Positions 1 to 5,133 of a stretch of DNA of 5,318 nt are shown here, piece after piece. The first letter of the stretch is position 1. Every line of letters starts with the position of its first letter. Below the pieces are notes generated by a model. The model had not been told where the DNA came from, ran no database searches, and saw only the letters and a program-made list of their open reading frames with translations. Origin of the DNA: an uncultured Angelakisella sp. GTDB lineage: Bacteria > Bacillota > Clostridia > Oscillospirales > Ruminococcaceae. The position numbers and the translations under genes are program-made. The stretch spans positions 1 through 5,318 of the forward strand of contig CAJFUT010000036.1 in the NCBI GenBank assembly GCA_904420255.1, read 5' to 3'.

Positions 1-899
1 GAATATTCCTCCACCGAGGGCAGGCTCACCTCCACCCGCTGGAAGTTTTCAAAGCCGTATGTAAAGAGGGCCTCGGTGTCCAGGTAGGACGCCCCGGAAA
101 CCCCGTCGGCGTCGGAGTGGAGCACCACGGCGATGAGGGTGGTGCCGTCCCGGCGGGCCACCGTCATCAGGCAGTTGCCCGCCATCATGGTCCAGCCGGT
201 CTTTCCGGCGATGGCCTCGGGGTCATAGTAGCCGCTGCTGGGGCGGAGCAGCTTGTTCAGGTGGGTGAAGCTGTGGGCCTGGTTCTGGGCGCCGGCGGGG
301 ATGAAGTAGGAGGGGCTGCCGGCGTAGTCCAGAAATTCCGAATGGGTGAGGGCCTCCCGGGTGATGGCCGCCAGGTCGTAGGCGGTGGTGACATGGCCCC
401 GGGCGGGAAGGCCGTGGGCGTTGGAGAAATGGGAGCCGGTGAGCCCCAGCTCCTCCGCCCGCCGGTTCATCAGCTGGGCGAATTCCTCGGTGCTGCCCGC
501 CAGATGGATGGCGATGGCGTTGGCGGCGTCGTTGGCCGAGGGGAGCATCAGGGCGTAGAGCATCTGGGCCAGGGTGAGGGTCTCCCCCTCCCGGAGGCCG
601 GCGGTGCTGGAGCCCCGCATGAGGCGCAGCGCCTCGGGGGTGACCGTCACCAGGTCGTCCGGGTCCCCCAGCTCCATGGCCAGCAGGCAGGTCATGATCT
701 TGGTGAGGCTGGCGGGCTGCATCTGCAGGTCCTCGTTTTTGCCGTAGAGGACCTGGCCGGTGTCGGCGTCCATGAGGACGGCGGCCTCGGCGTAAAGCTC
801 CGGGGGCTCCGGCAGCTCCTCCGCCGCCAGGGTGGGGGCGGGGCAGAGCATCGCCGCCCCCACCAGGGCGCAGAACAGTTTTTTCAGAGGTTTTTTCAT
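1..899 (-). CDS. D-alanyl-D-alanine carboxypeptidase (S11 family, low-molecular-weight PBP), C-terminus outside window
   Basis: Exported serine peptidase that trims the terminal D-alanine from peptidoglycan stem pentapeptides. The reading frame is open from an ATG at 899-897 to the window edge, giving 299 complete codons. Residues 1-26 form a signal peptide: MKKPLKK basic start, hydrophobic core, and an Ala-rich end (TLAA) suited to signal peptidase I. All three active-site motifs of the family are present and correctly ordered: SLTK at 64-67 (nucleophile Ser64, Lys67), SAN at 121-123, and KTG at 233-235. The transpeptidase-like domain therefore looks complete (about 30-265). What is missing is the downstream part, where relatives carry a PBP5-type C-terminal domain and often a membrane anchor. 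The start is supported by AAAGGA at 915-910, 10 nt upstream. The gene lies 16 bp after the stop of the Amidase_6 lipoprotein gene, so the two are probably co-transcribed. It could be a DacA, DacB or DacF-type enzyme; the sequence does not decide which, so no symbol is given. Confidence 0.95.
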   Translation of the reverse strand, partial: MKKPLKKLFCALVGAAMLCPAPTLAAEELPEPPELYAEAAVLMDADTGQVLYGKNEDLQMQPASLTKIMTCLLAMELGDPDDLVTVTPEALRLMRGSSTAGLREGETLTLAQMLYALMLPSANDAANAIAIHLAGSTEEFAQLMNRRAEELGLTGSHFSNAHGLPARGHVTTAYDLAAITREALTHSEFLDYAGSPSYFIPAGAQNQAHSFTHLNKLLRPSSGYYDPEAIAGKTGWTMMAGNCLMTVARRDGTTLIAVVLHSDADGVSGASYLDTEALFTYGFENFQRVEVSLPSVEEY

Positions 900-915
900 C
901 TTTCCCTTGTCCTTT

Positions 916-2193
916 TTAATCGTTCCATCCGTGGATGCGGATGAGAAGCTGGCTGGTGTAGGCGTAGGCGCTCACCGGGAAGTTCCGCAGGTCGGCGGTG
1001 TTGGAGTCCACCAGGTAGTCCACCGTTTCCCCGTCCTCCTCCACCGTGTCCACAATCAGCACCGTGTGGCGCCAGTCCTCCCCGTTGCCCAGGTGGATGA
1101 CGTCCCCGGGCCGGCCGCTGTAGTAGGGGGCGTCCGCCGTGGCCGCCAGGCCGTAGCCGCTGTTGTCCTGGGCATAGGCGAGGAATTCGTCCACCGAGGA
1201 CCAGGAGGCGGAGCGCCCCGCCGCCACCGCCAGGTTATTGGGGGTTTCGCCGTACCATTTCCACACCGCCCCGCCGTAGGGGTCCATGGGGATGCCCCCC
1301 GCCAGCAGGCACTGGGAAACGTAGTTCTGGCAGTTGCCGCCGTACCGGCCGTAATCCGGCCACTCCCCGCTGCGCTGCCCCGTCCAGGCGTGGGCGTATT
1401 CCACCGCCGCTTCCCGGTCGTAGGGATGGTCGGCCTCCTGCTCCCCGCCGCTGCCCTGGGTCAGCCGCAGGGCGGTGTCCGCGGCGGCCTCGTCCAGGAG
1501 TTCCTGGAGCCGCCCCTCAAAGTAGCCCTCCGATACATTGCCGCCGCTGCCGGGGCGCATGAGCCGCCCCATGACGCTGTAGTAGAGGCTGTCCATCTGC
1601 ATATGGCCGGAGAGGAGCCATTCTCCCCCCTCCCAGACCAGGGTGAACTGGTGGCGGACCCCGAAGCTCTCGGAATCCACCTCCGGGTGGGCGGCGAAAT
1701 TCTGCACCGAGTATTCGCTGGCGGAAACCGAAACCGAGCCGTCGCTGTTTTCCTCTGTCCCGGTGACGGTAAGTTCAAACCGGTAGGAAACCAGGGAGAG
1801 GTCGGTGCGCTGCATCCCCCGGAGCCCCGAAAGGAAGGCCCAGATGGCGCCGTTCCCCAGGGCCTGGGCCTCGGAGCCCGGCGCGAAAAACTCCCCCGGG
1901 TCCCCCGGCTCCAGCCGGGCCAGGGCCTCATAGTAGGCGGTCATGTAGTCCCGGAGGAGCACCTCTTGCTCTCCTTCCAGGGGCTCCACCCCATCCTCGT
2001 AGTAGACGCCGCCGGAGCCCAGGGGTTCCCGGGGGGCGGCCTCCTCCTGGGCGTCCTCCTCCTGGGCGGGTTCCCCGGAGGAGGACGGCGGCGGGGAAGA
2101 TGCCGGGACGTCCCCGGGCGGGGCCCCGCAGCCCGCCAGGACCAGGGCCAGGGCGGCCCAGAGGGCAAGAAATCGTTTCAGCTTCATCTTCAT
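916..2193 (-). CDS. Lipoprotein with C-terminal Amidase_6 (putative cysteine amidase) domain
   Basis: Predicted cell-surface lipoprotein of 425 aa. Residues 1-22 are a type II signal peptide ending in a lipobox (LAGC), so Cys22 should be lipidated. It is followed by a Ser/Pro/Glu-rich, unstructured linker (about 23-75). Residues about 76-245 form a middle region that I cannot assign to a family. Residues about 254-424 match the Amidase_6 pattern: YDREAAVEYAHAW, then GGNCQNYVSQC with the probable nucleophile Cys288, then GGIPMDP, a GDVIHL strand, RHTVLIVD with probable catalytic His376, and a DSNT motif (396-399) that may supply the third polar residue. Members of this family are papain-like-fold hydrolases, presumably acting on cell-wall or amide substrates; the true substrate is unknown. 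Two in-frame starts are possible, ATG 2193 and ATG 2187, and both keep the lipobox. The gene heads a probable operon with the downstream D-Ala-D-Ala carboxypeptidase, which favours a wall-remodelling role. Confidence 0.9.
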   Translation of the reverse strand: MKMKLKRFLALWAALALVLAGCGAPPGDVPASSPPPSSSGEPAQEEDAQEEAAPREPLGSGGVYYEDGVEPLEGEQEVLLRDYMTAYYEALARLEPGDPGEFFAPGSEAQALGNGAIWAFLSGLRGMQRTDLSLVSYRFELTVTGTEENSDGSVSVSASEYSVQNFAAHPEVDSESFGVRHQFTLVWEGGEWLLSGHMQMDSLYYSVMGRLMRPGSGGNVSEGYFEGRLQELLDEAAADTALRLTQGSGGEQEADHPYDREAAVEYAHAWTGQRSGEWPDYGRYGGNCQNYVSQCLLAGGIPMDPYGGAVWKWYGETPNNLAVAAGRSASWSSVDEFLAYAQDNSGYGLAATADAPYYSGRPGDVIHLGNGEDWRHTVLIVDTVEEDGETVDYLVDSNTADLRNFPVSAYAYTSQLLIRIHGWND

Positions 2194-2194
2194 T

Positions 2195-2205
2195 CTCCCT
2201 GCCTC
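2195..2205 (-). promoter_or_regulatory. Two possible ribosome binding sites for the Amidase_6 lipoprotein gene
   Basis: Reading the minus strand, GAGG (2205-2202) lies 8 nt before the ATG at 2193, while AGGGAG (2200-2195) lies 1 nt before that ATG but 7 nt before a second in-frame ATG at 2187. The stronger SD-like sequence thus favours the downstream start (423 aa), and the weaker one the annotated start (425 aa). The difference is only two residues (Met-Lys). Confidence 0.5.
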
Positions 2206-2273
2206 GCCTCAGGGAAAGGGGCCCCTGGCCGGAGCCCGCTTTCCGAAAGGCGTGAATTCTACAGTATATAGAA

Positions 2274-2304
2274 ATAGTATCACCTGGAGTTCGCTCCAGG
2301 TCAA
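2274..2304 (-). promoter_or_regulatory. MerR-type promoter with 19-bp spacer for the envelope operon
   Basis: On the minus strand there is a -35 box TTGACC (2304-2299) and a -10 box TACTAT (2279-2274), separated by 19 bp that hold a near-perfect palindrome. A long 19-20 bp spacer containing a dyad is the hallmark of promoters activated by MerR-family regulators, which twist the DNA to realign the two boxes. The layout, with the dyad starting within the -35 box and ending 3 bp before the -10, is the same as I recall for the SoxR-controlled soxS promoter. An alternative reading uses GATACT (2281-2276) as the -10 with an ordinary 17-bp spacer, in which case the dyad would be a repressor operator. 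Predicted transcription starts near 2267, giving a leader of about 75 nt before the lipoprotein gene. Confidence 0.65.
2282..2301. promoter_or_regulatory. 20-bp palindromic operator (8-bp arms, 4-bp centre)
   Basis: The arms are ACCTGGAG and CTCCAGGT, perfectly complementary over 8 bp, with a TTCG centre on the plus strand. It lies entirely inside the promoter spacer or overlapping the -35 box. Neither side has a T-tract, and it is upstream of the predicted transcription start, so it reads as a protein-binding site rather than an RNA hairpin. The arm sequence resembles the CTGGAG/CTCCAG half-sites common among MerR-family regulators (established pattern, recalled, not searched). Confidence 0.75.
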
Positions 2305-2379
2305 GTTAAAATTCCATGAATAAAGGGCCGGAAAAAGGGGTGGAGAAGTGAAAGCCCCCCAGGAAGAATGAAGGAGGGT

Positions 2380-2392
2380 GTGTATTTCAATG
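2380..2392 (+). repeat. 13-bp direct repeat, copy 1
   Basis: GTGTATTTCAATG, identical to the copy at 2537-2549 and 157 bp away. This copy follows a purine-rich AAGGAGG at 2371-2377. The last three bases form an ATG, but that frame closes after six codons. It could be a regulator site or a remnant of duplication; function unknown. Confidence 0.6.
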
Positions 2393-2536
2393 CAATTATG
2401 CGGCCTATAACCTGGGGGTTATTCTGGGGGATAAAAATTTTGGCAATCGACAAACTGCATAAACATTAAACCCGTTTTTGTGCATATTTGCAAAGTATAC
2501 ATTTGTGAAAAATTACCATTGGAGAGGACGCTTTCG

Positions 2537-2549
2537 GTGTATTTCAATG
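2537..2549 (+). repeat. 13-bp direct repeat, copy 2
   Basis: Second exact copy of GTGTATTTCAATG, about 48 bp upstream of the candidate -35 box of the decarboxylase operon. The similarity does not extend much beyond the 13 bp on either side. The position fits an upstream regulatory site, but this is inference. Confidence 0.6.
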
Positions 2550-2596
2550 AAATTTAGAAAAAACCCCCTGGATTTTATGGAAAACAAAGAAAAAAC

Positions 2597-2625
2597 TTGC
2601 AAATCATTCCCCTTTGATTTAAGAT
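2597..2625 (+). promoter_or_regulatory. Candidate sigma-70-type promoter for the decarboxylase operon
   Basis: TTGCAA (2597-2602) and TAAGAT (2620-2625) are separated by exactly 17 bp; each matches its consensus in 4 of 6 positions. A better -10-like hexamer, TATAGT (2625-2630), overlaps but lacks a -35 at suitable distance. Transcription would start near 2632, leaving a leader of about 40 nt before the carboxyltransferase gene. It is the closest plausible promoter, but its match is moderate and a start further upstream is possible. Confidence 0.45.
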
Positions 2626-2658
2626 ATAGTGGGTGAAATTTCGATTTCAAATAAATGT

Positions 2659-2663
2659 GGAGG
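2659..2663 (+). promoter_or_regulatory. Ribosome binding site deciding the start of the carboxyltransferase gene
   Basis: GGAGG ends 7 nt before the ATG at 2671. The frame is open further upstream, to an alternative start at 2629, but those 14 extra codons span the ribosome binding site itself and do not resemble the family N-terminus. The start at 2671 gives MKIQFTETVLRD, which aligns with the usual beginning of OadA/PycB proteins. Confidence 0.9.
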
Positions 2664-2670
2664 TGTATGT

Positions 2671-4047
2671 ATGAAAATACAATTCACGGAAACCGTCCTT
2701 CGGGACGCCAACCAGTCCCTCATCGCCACCCGGCTTCCGTTCTCCAAGTTCGAGCCCATCCTTGGAGAGCTGGATAAGGCCGGGTACTACTCCCTGGAGT
2801 GCTGGGGCGGCGCCACCTTCGACTCCTGCCTGCGCTACCTGGACGAGGACCCCTGGGAGCGGCTGCGGAAGATCCGCAAGGCCTGCCCCAACACCAAGCT
2901 CCAGATGCTCCTCCGGGGCCAGAACCTGCTGGGCTACAAGCACTATCCCGACGACGTGGTGCGCAAATTCGTGGCCAAGTCGGTGGAGAACGGCATGGAC
3001 ATCATCCGCATCTTCGACGCCCTCAACGATATGCGCAACATCGAGGTGGCGGTGGATGAAACCATCAAGCGGGGAGCCATCGCCTCCGGCGCCATCTGCT
3101 TCACCATCAGCCCCATCCACAACCTGGAAAGCTATGTGAAGGTGGGCAAGCAGATGCGGGATATGGGCGTGGCCACCATCACCATCAAGGACATGGCCGG
3201 CATCATGGGCCCCGCCGAAGCCTACGACCTGGTGAAGGCCCTGAAGGAGGAGGTCAAGCTCCCGGTGGTGGTGCACACCCACTGCACCACCGGCCTGGGT
3301 ACCGCCACCCTGCTGAAGGCGGCGGAGGCGGGGGCCGACGTCATCGACACCGCCATCTCCAGCTTCTCCGGCGGCACCAGCCAGCCCCCCACCGAAACCA
3401 TGGCCTATATGCTGCGCCAGGCCGGCTTTGAGGTGGGCCTGGACACCAACGTCCTCAAGACCATCAACGATTTCTTCAAGCCCATCCAGGCGGAGTACCT
3501 CAAGAGCGGCCAGCTGAACCCCGTGGTGATGGGCACCGACAGCGACGCCCTGGTTTACCAGGTCCCCGGCGGGATGCTCTCCAACCTGGTGGCCCAGCTC
3601 ACCGCCCAGAACCGGATGGACAAATTCCAGGAGGTGCTGGAGGAGACCCCCCGGGTCCGGGAGGACCTGGGCTATCCGCCCCTGGTGACCCCCATGAGCC
3701 AGATGGTGGGGGTGCAGGCCACCGCCAACGTCCTGGCCGGGGAGCGGTACAAGACCGTCTCCAAGGAGATCAAGGCCTACCTCCGGGGTGAATACGGCCA
3801 GGCCCCCGGCAAGATCAACGAGGAAGTCCGGAAGAAGATCCTGGGGGACGAGCCGGTCTTCACCGGCCGGTACGCCGATACCCTGGAGCCCGGCTTCGAA
3901 AAGGCCAAGGCCGAGATCGGCGCCAAGGCCCGCAGCGAGGAGGACGTCCTTTCCTACATCGCCTTCCCGGCCCAGGCGGAGGCCTTCTTCGACCGCCGGG
4001 AGGCCAGAGAGAAAAATACCTACAGCTACGCGTTTAAACAGGTGTAA
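2671..4047 (+). CDS. oadA: Oxaloacetate decarboxylase alpha-type carboxyltransferase, without biotinyl domain
   Basis: Cytoplasmic carboxyltransferase of 458 aa that is expected to transfer the carboxyl group of oxaloacetate to protein-bound biotin, leaving pyruvate. The HMGL-like TIM barrel covers about 1-265 and the PYC_OADA conserved domain about 285-440. Metal-site residues are visible: Asp12 in the first motif, Lys173 in IKDMAG (the lysine carbamylated in homologues), and His202/His204 in HTHCTTG. The Lys-to-His spacings of 29 and 31 agree with pyruvate carboxylase. Other family signatures are ECWGGATFDSCLRYL (43-57), LLRGQNLLGY (80-89) and QVPGGM (297-302). Classical OadA proteins are near 600 aa because they end in a linker and biotinyl domain; this one stops before that, and the biotin carrier is encoded separately two genes downstream. 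The first motif reads RDANQ where RDAHQ is usual. The gene ends in tandem TAA stops. A PycB or transcarboxylase 5S role is possible, but the linked oadG- and oadB-like genes favour a Na+ pump. Confidence 0.92.
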   Translation: MKIQFTETVLRDANQSLIATRLPFSKFEPILGELDKAGYYSLECWGGATFDSCLRYLDEDPWERLRKIRKACPNTKLQMLLRGQNLLGYKHYPDDVVRKFVAKSVENGMDIIRIFDALNDMRNIEVAVDETIKRGAIASGAICFTISPIHNLESYVKVGKQMRDMGVATITIKDMAGIMGPAEAYDLVKALKEEVKLPVVVHTHCTTGLGTATLLKAAEAGADVIDTAISSFSGGTSQPPTETMAYMLRQAGFEVGLDTNVLKTINDFFKPIQAEYLKSGQLNPVVMGTDSDALVYQVPGGMLSNLVAQLTAQNRMDKFQEVLEETPRVREDLGYPPLVTPMSQMVGVQATANVLAGERYKTVSKEIKAYLRGEYGQAPGKINEEVRKKILGDEPVFTGRYADTLEPGFEKAKAEIGAKARSEEDVLSYIAFPAQAEAFFDRREAREKNTYSYAFKQV

Positions 4048-4073
4048 TAAAGTGAGAGGAGGGGTTTCCCCAC

Positions 4074-4685
4074 ATGATTTCCGATAAGGTGCTGCTTACC
4101 TTCGGCGAGTCCCTGCTGCTGTCCGGCATCGGGATGCTGGTGGTGTTCCTGGAGCTTATCGCCTTGGCTCTCATGATCATCATCCTTTCCAAGCTCATGG
4201 GCCAGGTGACGGGGAAGAAAAAGGAGGAGGCTCCGGCCGCCGCCCCGGCTTCCCAGCCGGTTCCCGCCGCAGCCACAGCCGCAGCCGCTCCGGCCCCTGC
4301 CGGCGCCGCCCCCCAGTGGGCCCCGGCCGCCCCGGGCGTGCTGCTGGAGGGGGTGGATGAGCGGACCGCCGCCGTGGTGATGGCGGTGGTGAGCCACAGG
4401 ACCGGCATCCCCCTGAGCCGCCTGGCCTTCCAGTCCATCCGGGCGGTGCCCGGGGTGCGGCTGGAAGGGGTGGACGAACGGTCCGCCGCCGCCATTATGG
4501 CCATTGTCAGCCACAAAACCGGCATCCCCCTGAGCAATCTTTCCTTCGGTTCCATTAAGGCGGCTCCCGTGGCCCTGGACGGCCTGGACGAGGCCGAGGC
4601 CGGCCGGGTGATGGAGGCCGTCAGCAAGGAGAAGGGCGTCCCCCTGGACCATCTGAACTTCATTTCCATTAAAAAAGTTGATTGA
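4074..4685 (+). CDS. OadG/MmdD-like membrane-anchored small subunit with triplicated C-terminal module
   Basis: Predicted small subunit (203 aa) that tethers the carboxyltransferase and carrier to the membrane pump. Residues about 13-39 form one transmembrane helix (SLLLSGIGMLVVFLEL and onward), typical of the OadG family N-terminus. After a basic stretch (GKKKEE, 48-52) comes an Ala/Pro-rich linker (about 53-88). The C-terminal half consists of three tandem copies of a module of about 38 residues (90-125, 129-164, 167-202), each ending in a SI(R/K)-type segment. OadG proteins are usually near 80-120 aa with a single such module, so this one is long. The start at 4074 is served by AGGAGG (4057-4062), 11 nt upstream. 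The gene begins 26 bp after the carboxyltransferase gene and its stop overlaps the next ribosome binding site. Assignment to OadG/MmdD rests on topology, module pattern and context. Confidence 0.8.
   Translation: MISDKVLLTFGESLLLSGIGMLVVFLELIALALMIIILSKLMGQVTGKKKEEAPAAAPASQPVPAAATAAAAPAPAGAAPQWAPAAPGVLLEGVDERTAAVVMAVVSHRTGIPLSRLAFQSIRAVPGVRLEGVDERSAAAIMAIVSHKTGIPLSNLSFGSIKAAPVALDGLDEAEAGRVMEAVSKEKGVPLDHLNFISIKKVD
4341..4679 (+). repeat. Three tandem protein modules within the OadG-like subunit
   Basis: The translated repeats have a period of 39 then 38 residues. Copy 1 spans 4341-4448, copy 2 4458-4565, copy 3 4572-4679. Shared anchors are LEGVDER, LEGVDER and LDGLDEA at the start; AVVSHRTGIPL, AIVSHKTGIPL and AVSKEKGVPL in the middle; and SIRAV, SIKAA and SIKKV at the end. 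Copies 1 and 2 are most alike, copy 3 more diverged, suggesting a recent duplication of an older pair. Confidence 0.9.
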
Positions 4686-4690
4686 GGAGG
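4684..4690 (+). promoter_or_regulatory. Ribosome binding site of the biotin carrier gene, overlapping the upstream stop codon
   Basis: GAGGAGG shares two bases with the TGA stop (4683-4685) of the OadG-like gene and lies 9 nt before the ATG at 4700. This implies translational coupling. It also excludes the alternative in-frame TTG at 4682, which would place the ribosome binding site inside the coding region. Confidence 0.85.
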
Positions 4691-4699
4691 AAAAGCATC

Positions 4700-5116
4700 A
4701 TGAAATACGTTGTGACTCTGAACGGCAAGAACTACGAGGTGGAGGTCACCGAAACCCAGGCCGAGATCCTGAATACCACCGTGGCCACCGTTCCCGCCCC
4801 CGCCCCTGTGGCTGTCCCTGTGGCCGCTCCCGCCCCCGCGGCTGCCCCGGCTCCCGCTCCTGCTCCGGCCGCTGCCCCGGCCCCGGCTGCCGCTCCCGCC
4901 GACGGGACCAAGATTGTGGCCCCCATGCCCGGCACCGTCCTCAGCGTCAAGGCCCCTGTGGGCACCGCGGTGAAGGCCGGCGACGTGGTGGTGGTCCTGG
5001 AAGCCATGAAGATGGAAAACGATATTGTGGCCCCTGTGGACGGCACCGTGAAGCAGGTCCTTGTGTCCAAGGGGAGCACTGTGAACACCGATGATGTTCT
5101 GGCTGTCCTGGGTTGA
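4700..5116 (+). CDS. Biotin carboxyl carrier protein (free-standing biotinyl subunit)
   Basis: Small acyl-carrier-like protein (138 aa) that carries the CO2 group as carboxybiotin between the carboxyltransferase and the membrane pump. Residues 1-30 (MKYVVTLNGKNYEVEV...) form a short N-terminal segment typical of decarboxylase carriers. Residues 31-67 are an almost pure Ala/Pro/Val linker giving the arm its mobility. Residues 70-138 are the biotinyl domain, with the canonical EAMKM at 101-105, so Lys104 (codon 5009-5011) is the biotinylation site. PMPGTV (75-80) and the APVDGTV hairpin (111-117) are also conserved. It corresponds to MmdC/GcdC, or to the C-terminal domain of classical OadA that is absent from the upstream carboxyltransferase. 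The next gene starts 17 bp downstream. Identification as a biotin carrier is secure; the exact symbol depends on which decarboxylase this is. Confidence 0.96.
   Translation: MKYVVTLNGKNYEVEVTETQAEILNTTVATVPAPAPVAVPVAAPAPAAAPAPAPAPAAAPAPAAAPADGTKIVAPMPGTVLSVKAPVGTAVKAGDVVVVLEAMKMENDIVAPVDGTVKQVLVSKGSTVNTDDVLAVLG
4790..4900 (+). repeat. Low-complexity Ala/Pro linker of the biotin carrier
   Basis: A run of GCC/GCT/CCC/CCG codons encodes a proline-alanine swinging arm between the N-terminal segment and the biotinyl domain. The OadG-like gene has a similar, less regular stretch at about 4230-4337. Such tracts are prone to length changes by slippage or recombination, so arm length may vary between strains. 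Confidence 0.8.
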
Positions 5117-5133
5117 TACCGGGAGGCGATGAC

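Larger units (their letters stand above)
2194..2670. other. Divergent intergenic region, AT-rich, about 480 bp
   Basis: This stretch separates the leftward envelope operon from the rightward decarboxylase operon and is clearly AT-richer than the genes around it. It holds the MerR-type promoter on its left, a candidate promoter for the decarboxylase operon on its right, a 13-bp direct repeat, and several G5/C5 blocks. Between about 2305 and 2595 I see no convincing gene. The only reading frames are very short (33 aa at 2368-2469 and 29 aa at 2547-2636) and poorly placed relative to Shine-Dalgarno sequences. I recognise no riboswitch, tRNA or terminator. Confidence 0.7.

Noticed and set aside
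117..944. Plus-strand open frame of 275 codons antisense to the carboxypeptidase gene
   Set aside because: Low-complexity Gly/Gln/His-rich product, and the minus strand encodes all three S11 active-site motifs in order.
832..2271. Plus-strand open frame of 479 codons antisense to the Amidase_6 lipoprotein gene
   Set aside because: Although longer than the real gene, its product is a Gly/Val/Pro/His-rich sequence without domains, as expected from the reverse frame of GC-rich coding DNA. The minus strand has a lipobox, a catalytic signature and a ribosome binding site.
2282..2301. Palindrome as a Rho-independent terminator
   Set aside because: No T-tract follows on either strand, no gene ends next to it, and it sits between good -35 and -10 boxes.
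2368..2469. Short open frame of 33 codons with a hydrophobic stretch (ITWGLFWGIKILAI)
   Set aside because: The SD-like AGGA is too close to the ATG, inner starts are 20 nt or 2 nt from AAGGAGG, and there is no recognisable family. Conservation in relatives would be needed to take it seriously.
2503..2520. Possible Rex (redox-sensing repressor) site beginning TTGTGAA
   Set aside because: Only one half-site matches; the second half does not resemble TTCACAA, so a Rex dimer site is not supported.
2547..2636. Short open frame of 29 codons starting in the second 13-bp repeat
   Set aside because: The nearest purine-rich SD-like sequence is about 18 nt upstream and the frame runs through the candidate promoter of the decarboxylase operon.
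2629..2670. N-terminal extension of the carboxyltransferase to a start at 2629
   Set aside because: It would contain the GGAGG ribosome binding site of the ATG at 2671 and overlaps the predicted promoter; the family N-terminus begins at 2671.
2647..3282. Minus-strand open frame antisense to the carboxyltransferase
   Set aside because: His/Val/Gly-rich shadow of a clearly conserved OadA gene.
4026..4669. Two overlapping minus-strand open frames antisense to the OadG-like gene
   Set aside because: Their apparent internal repeats simply mirror the three modules of the real gene; no ribosome binding site or recognisable domain.
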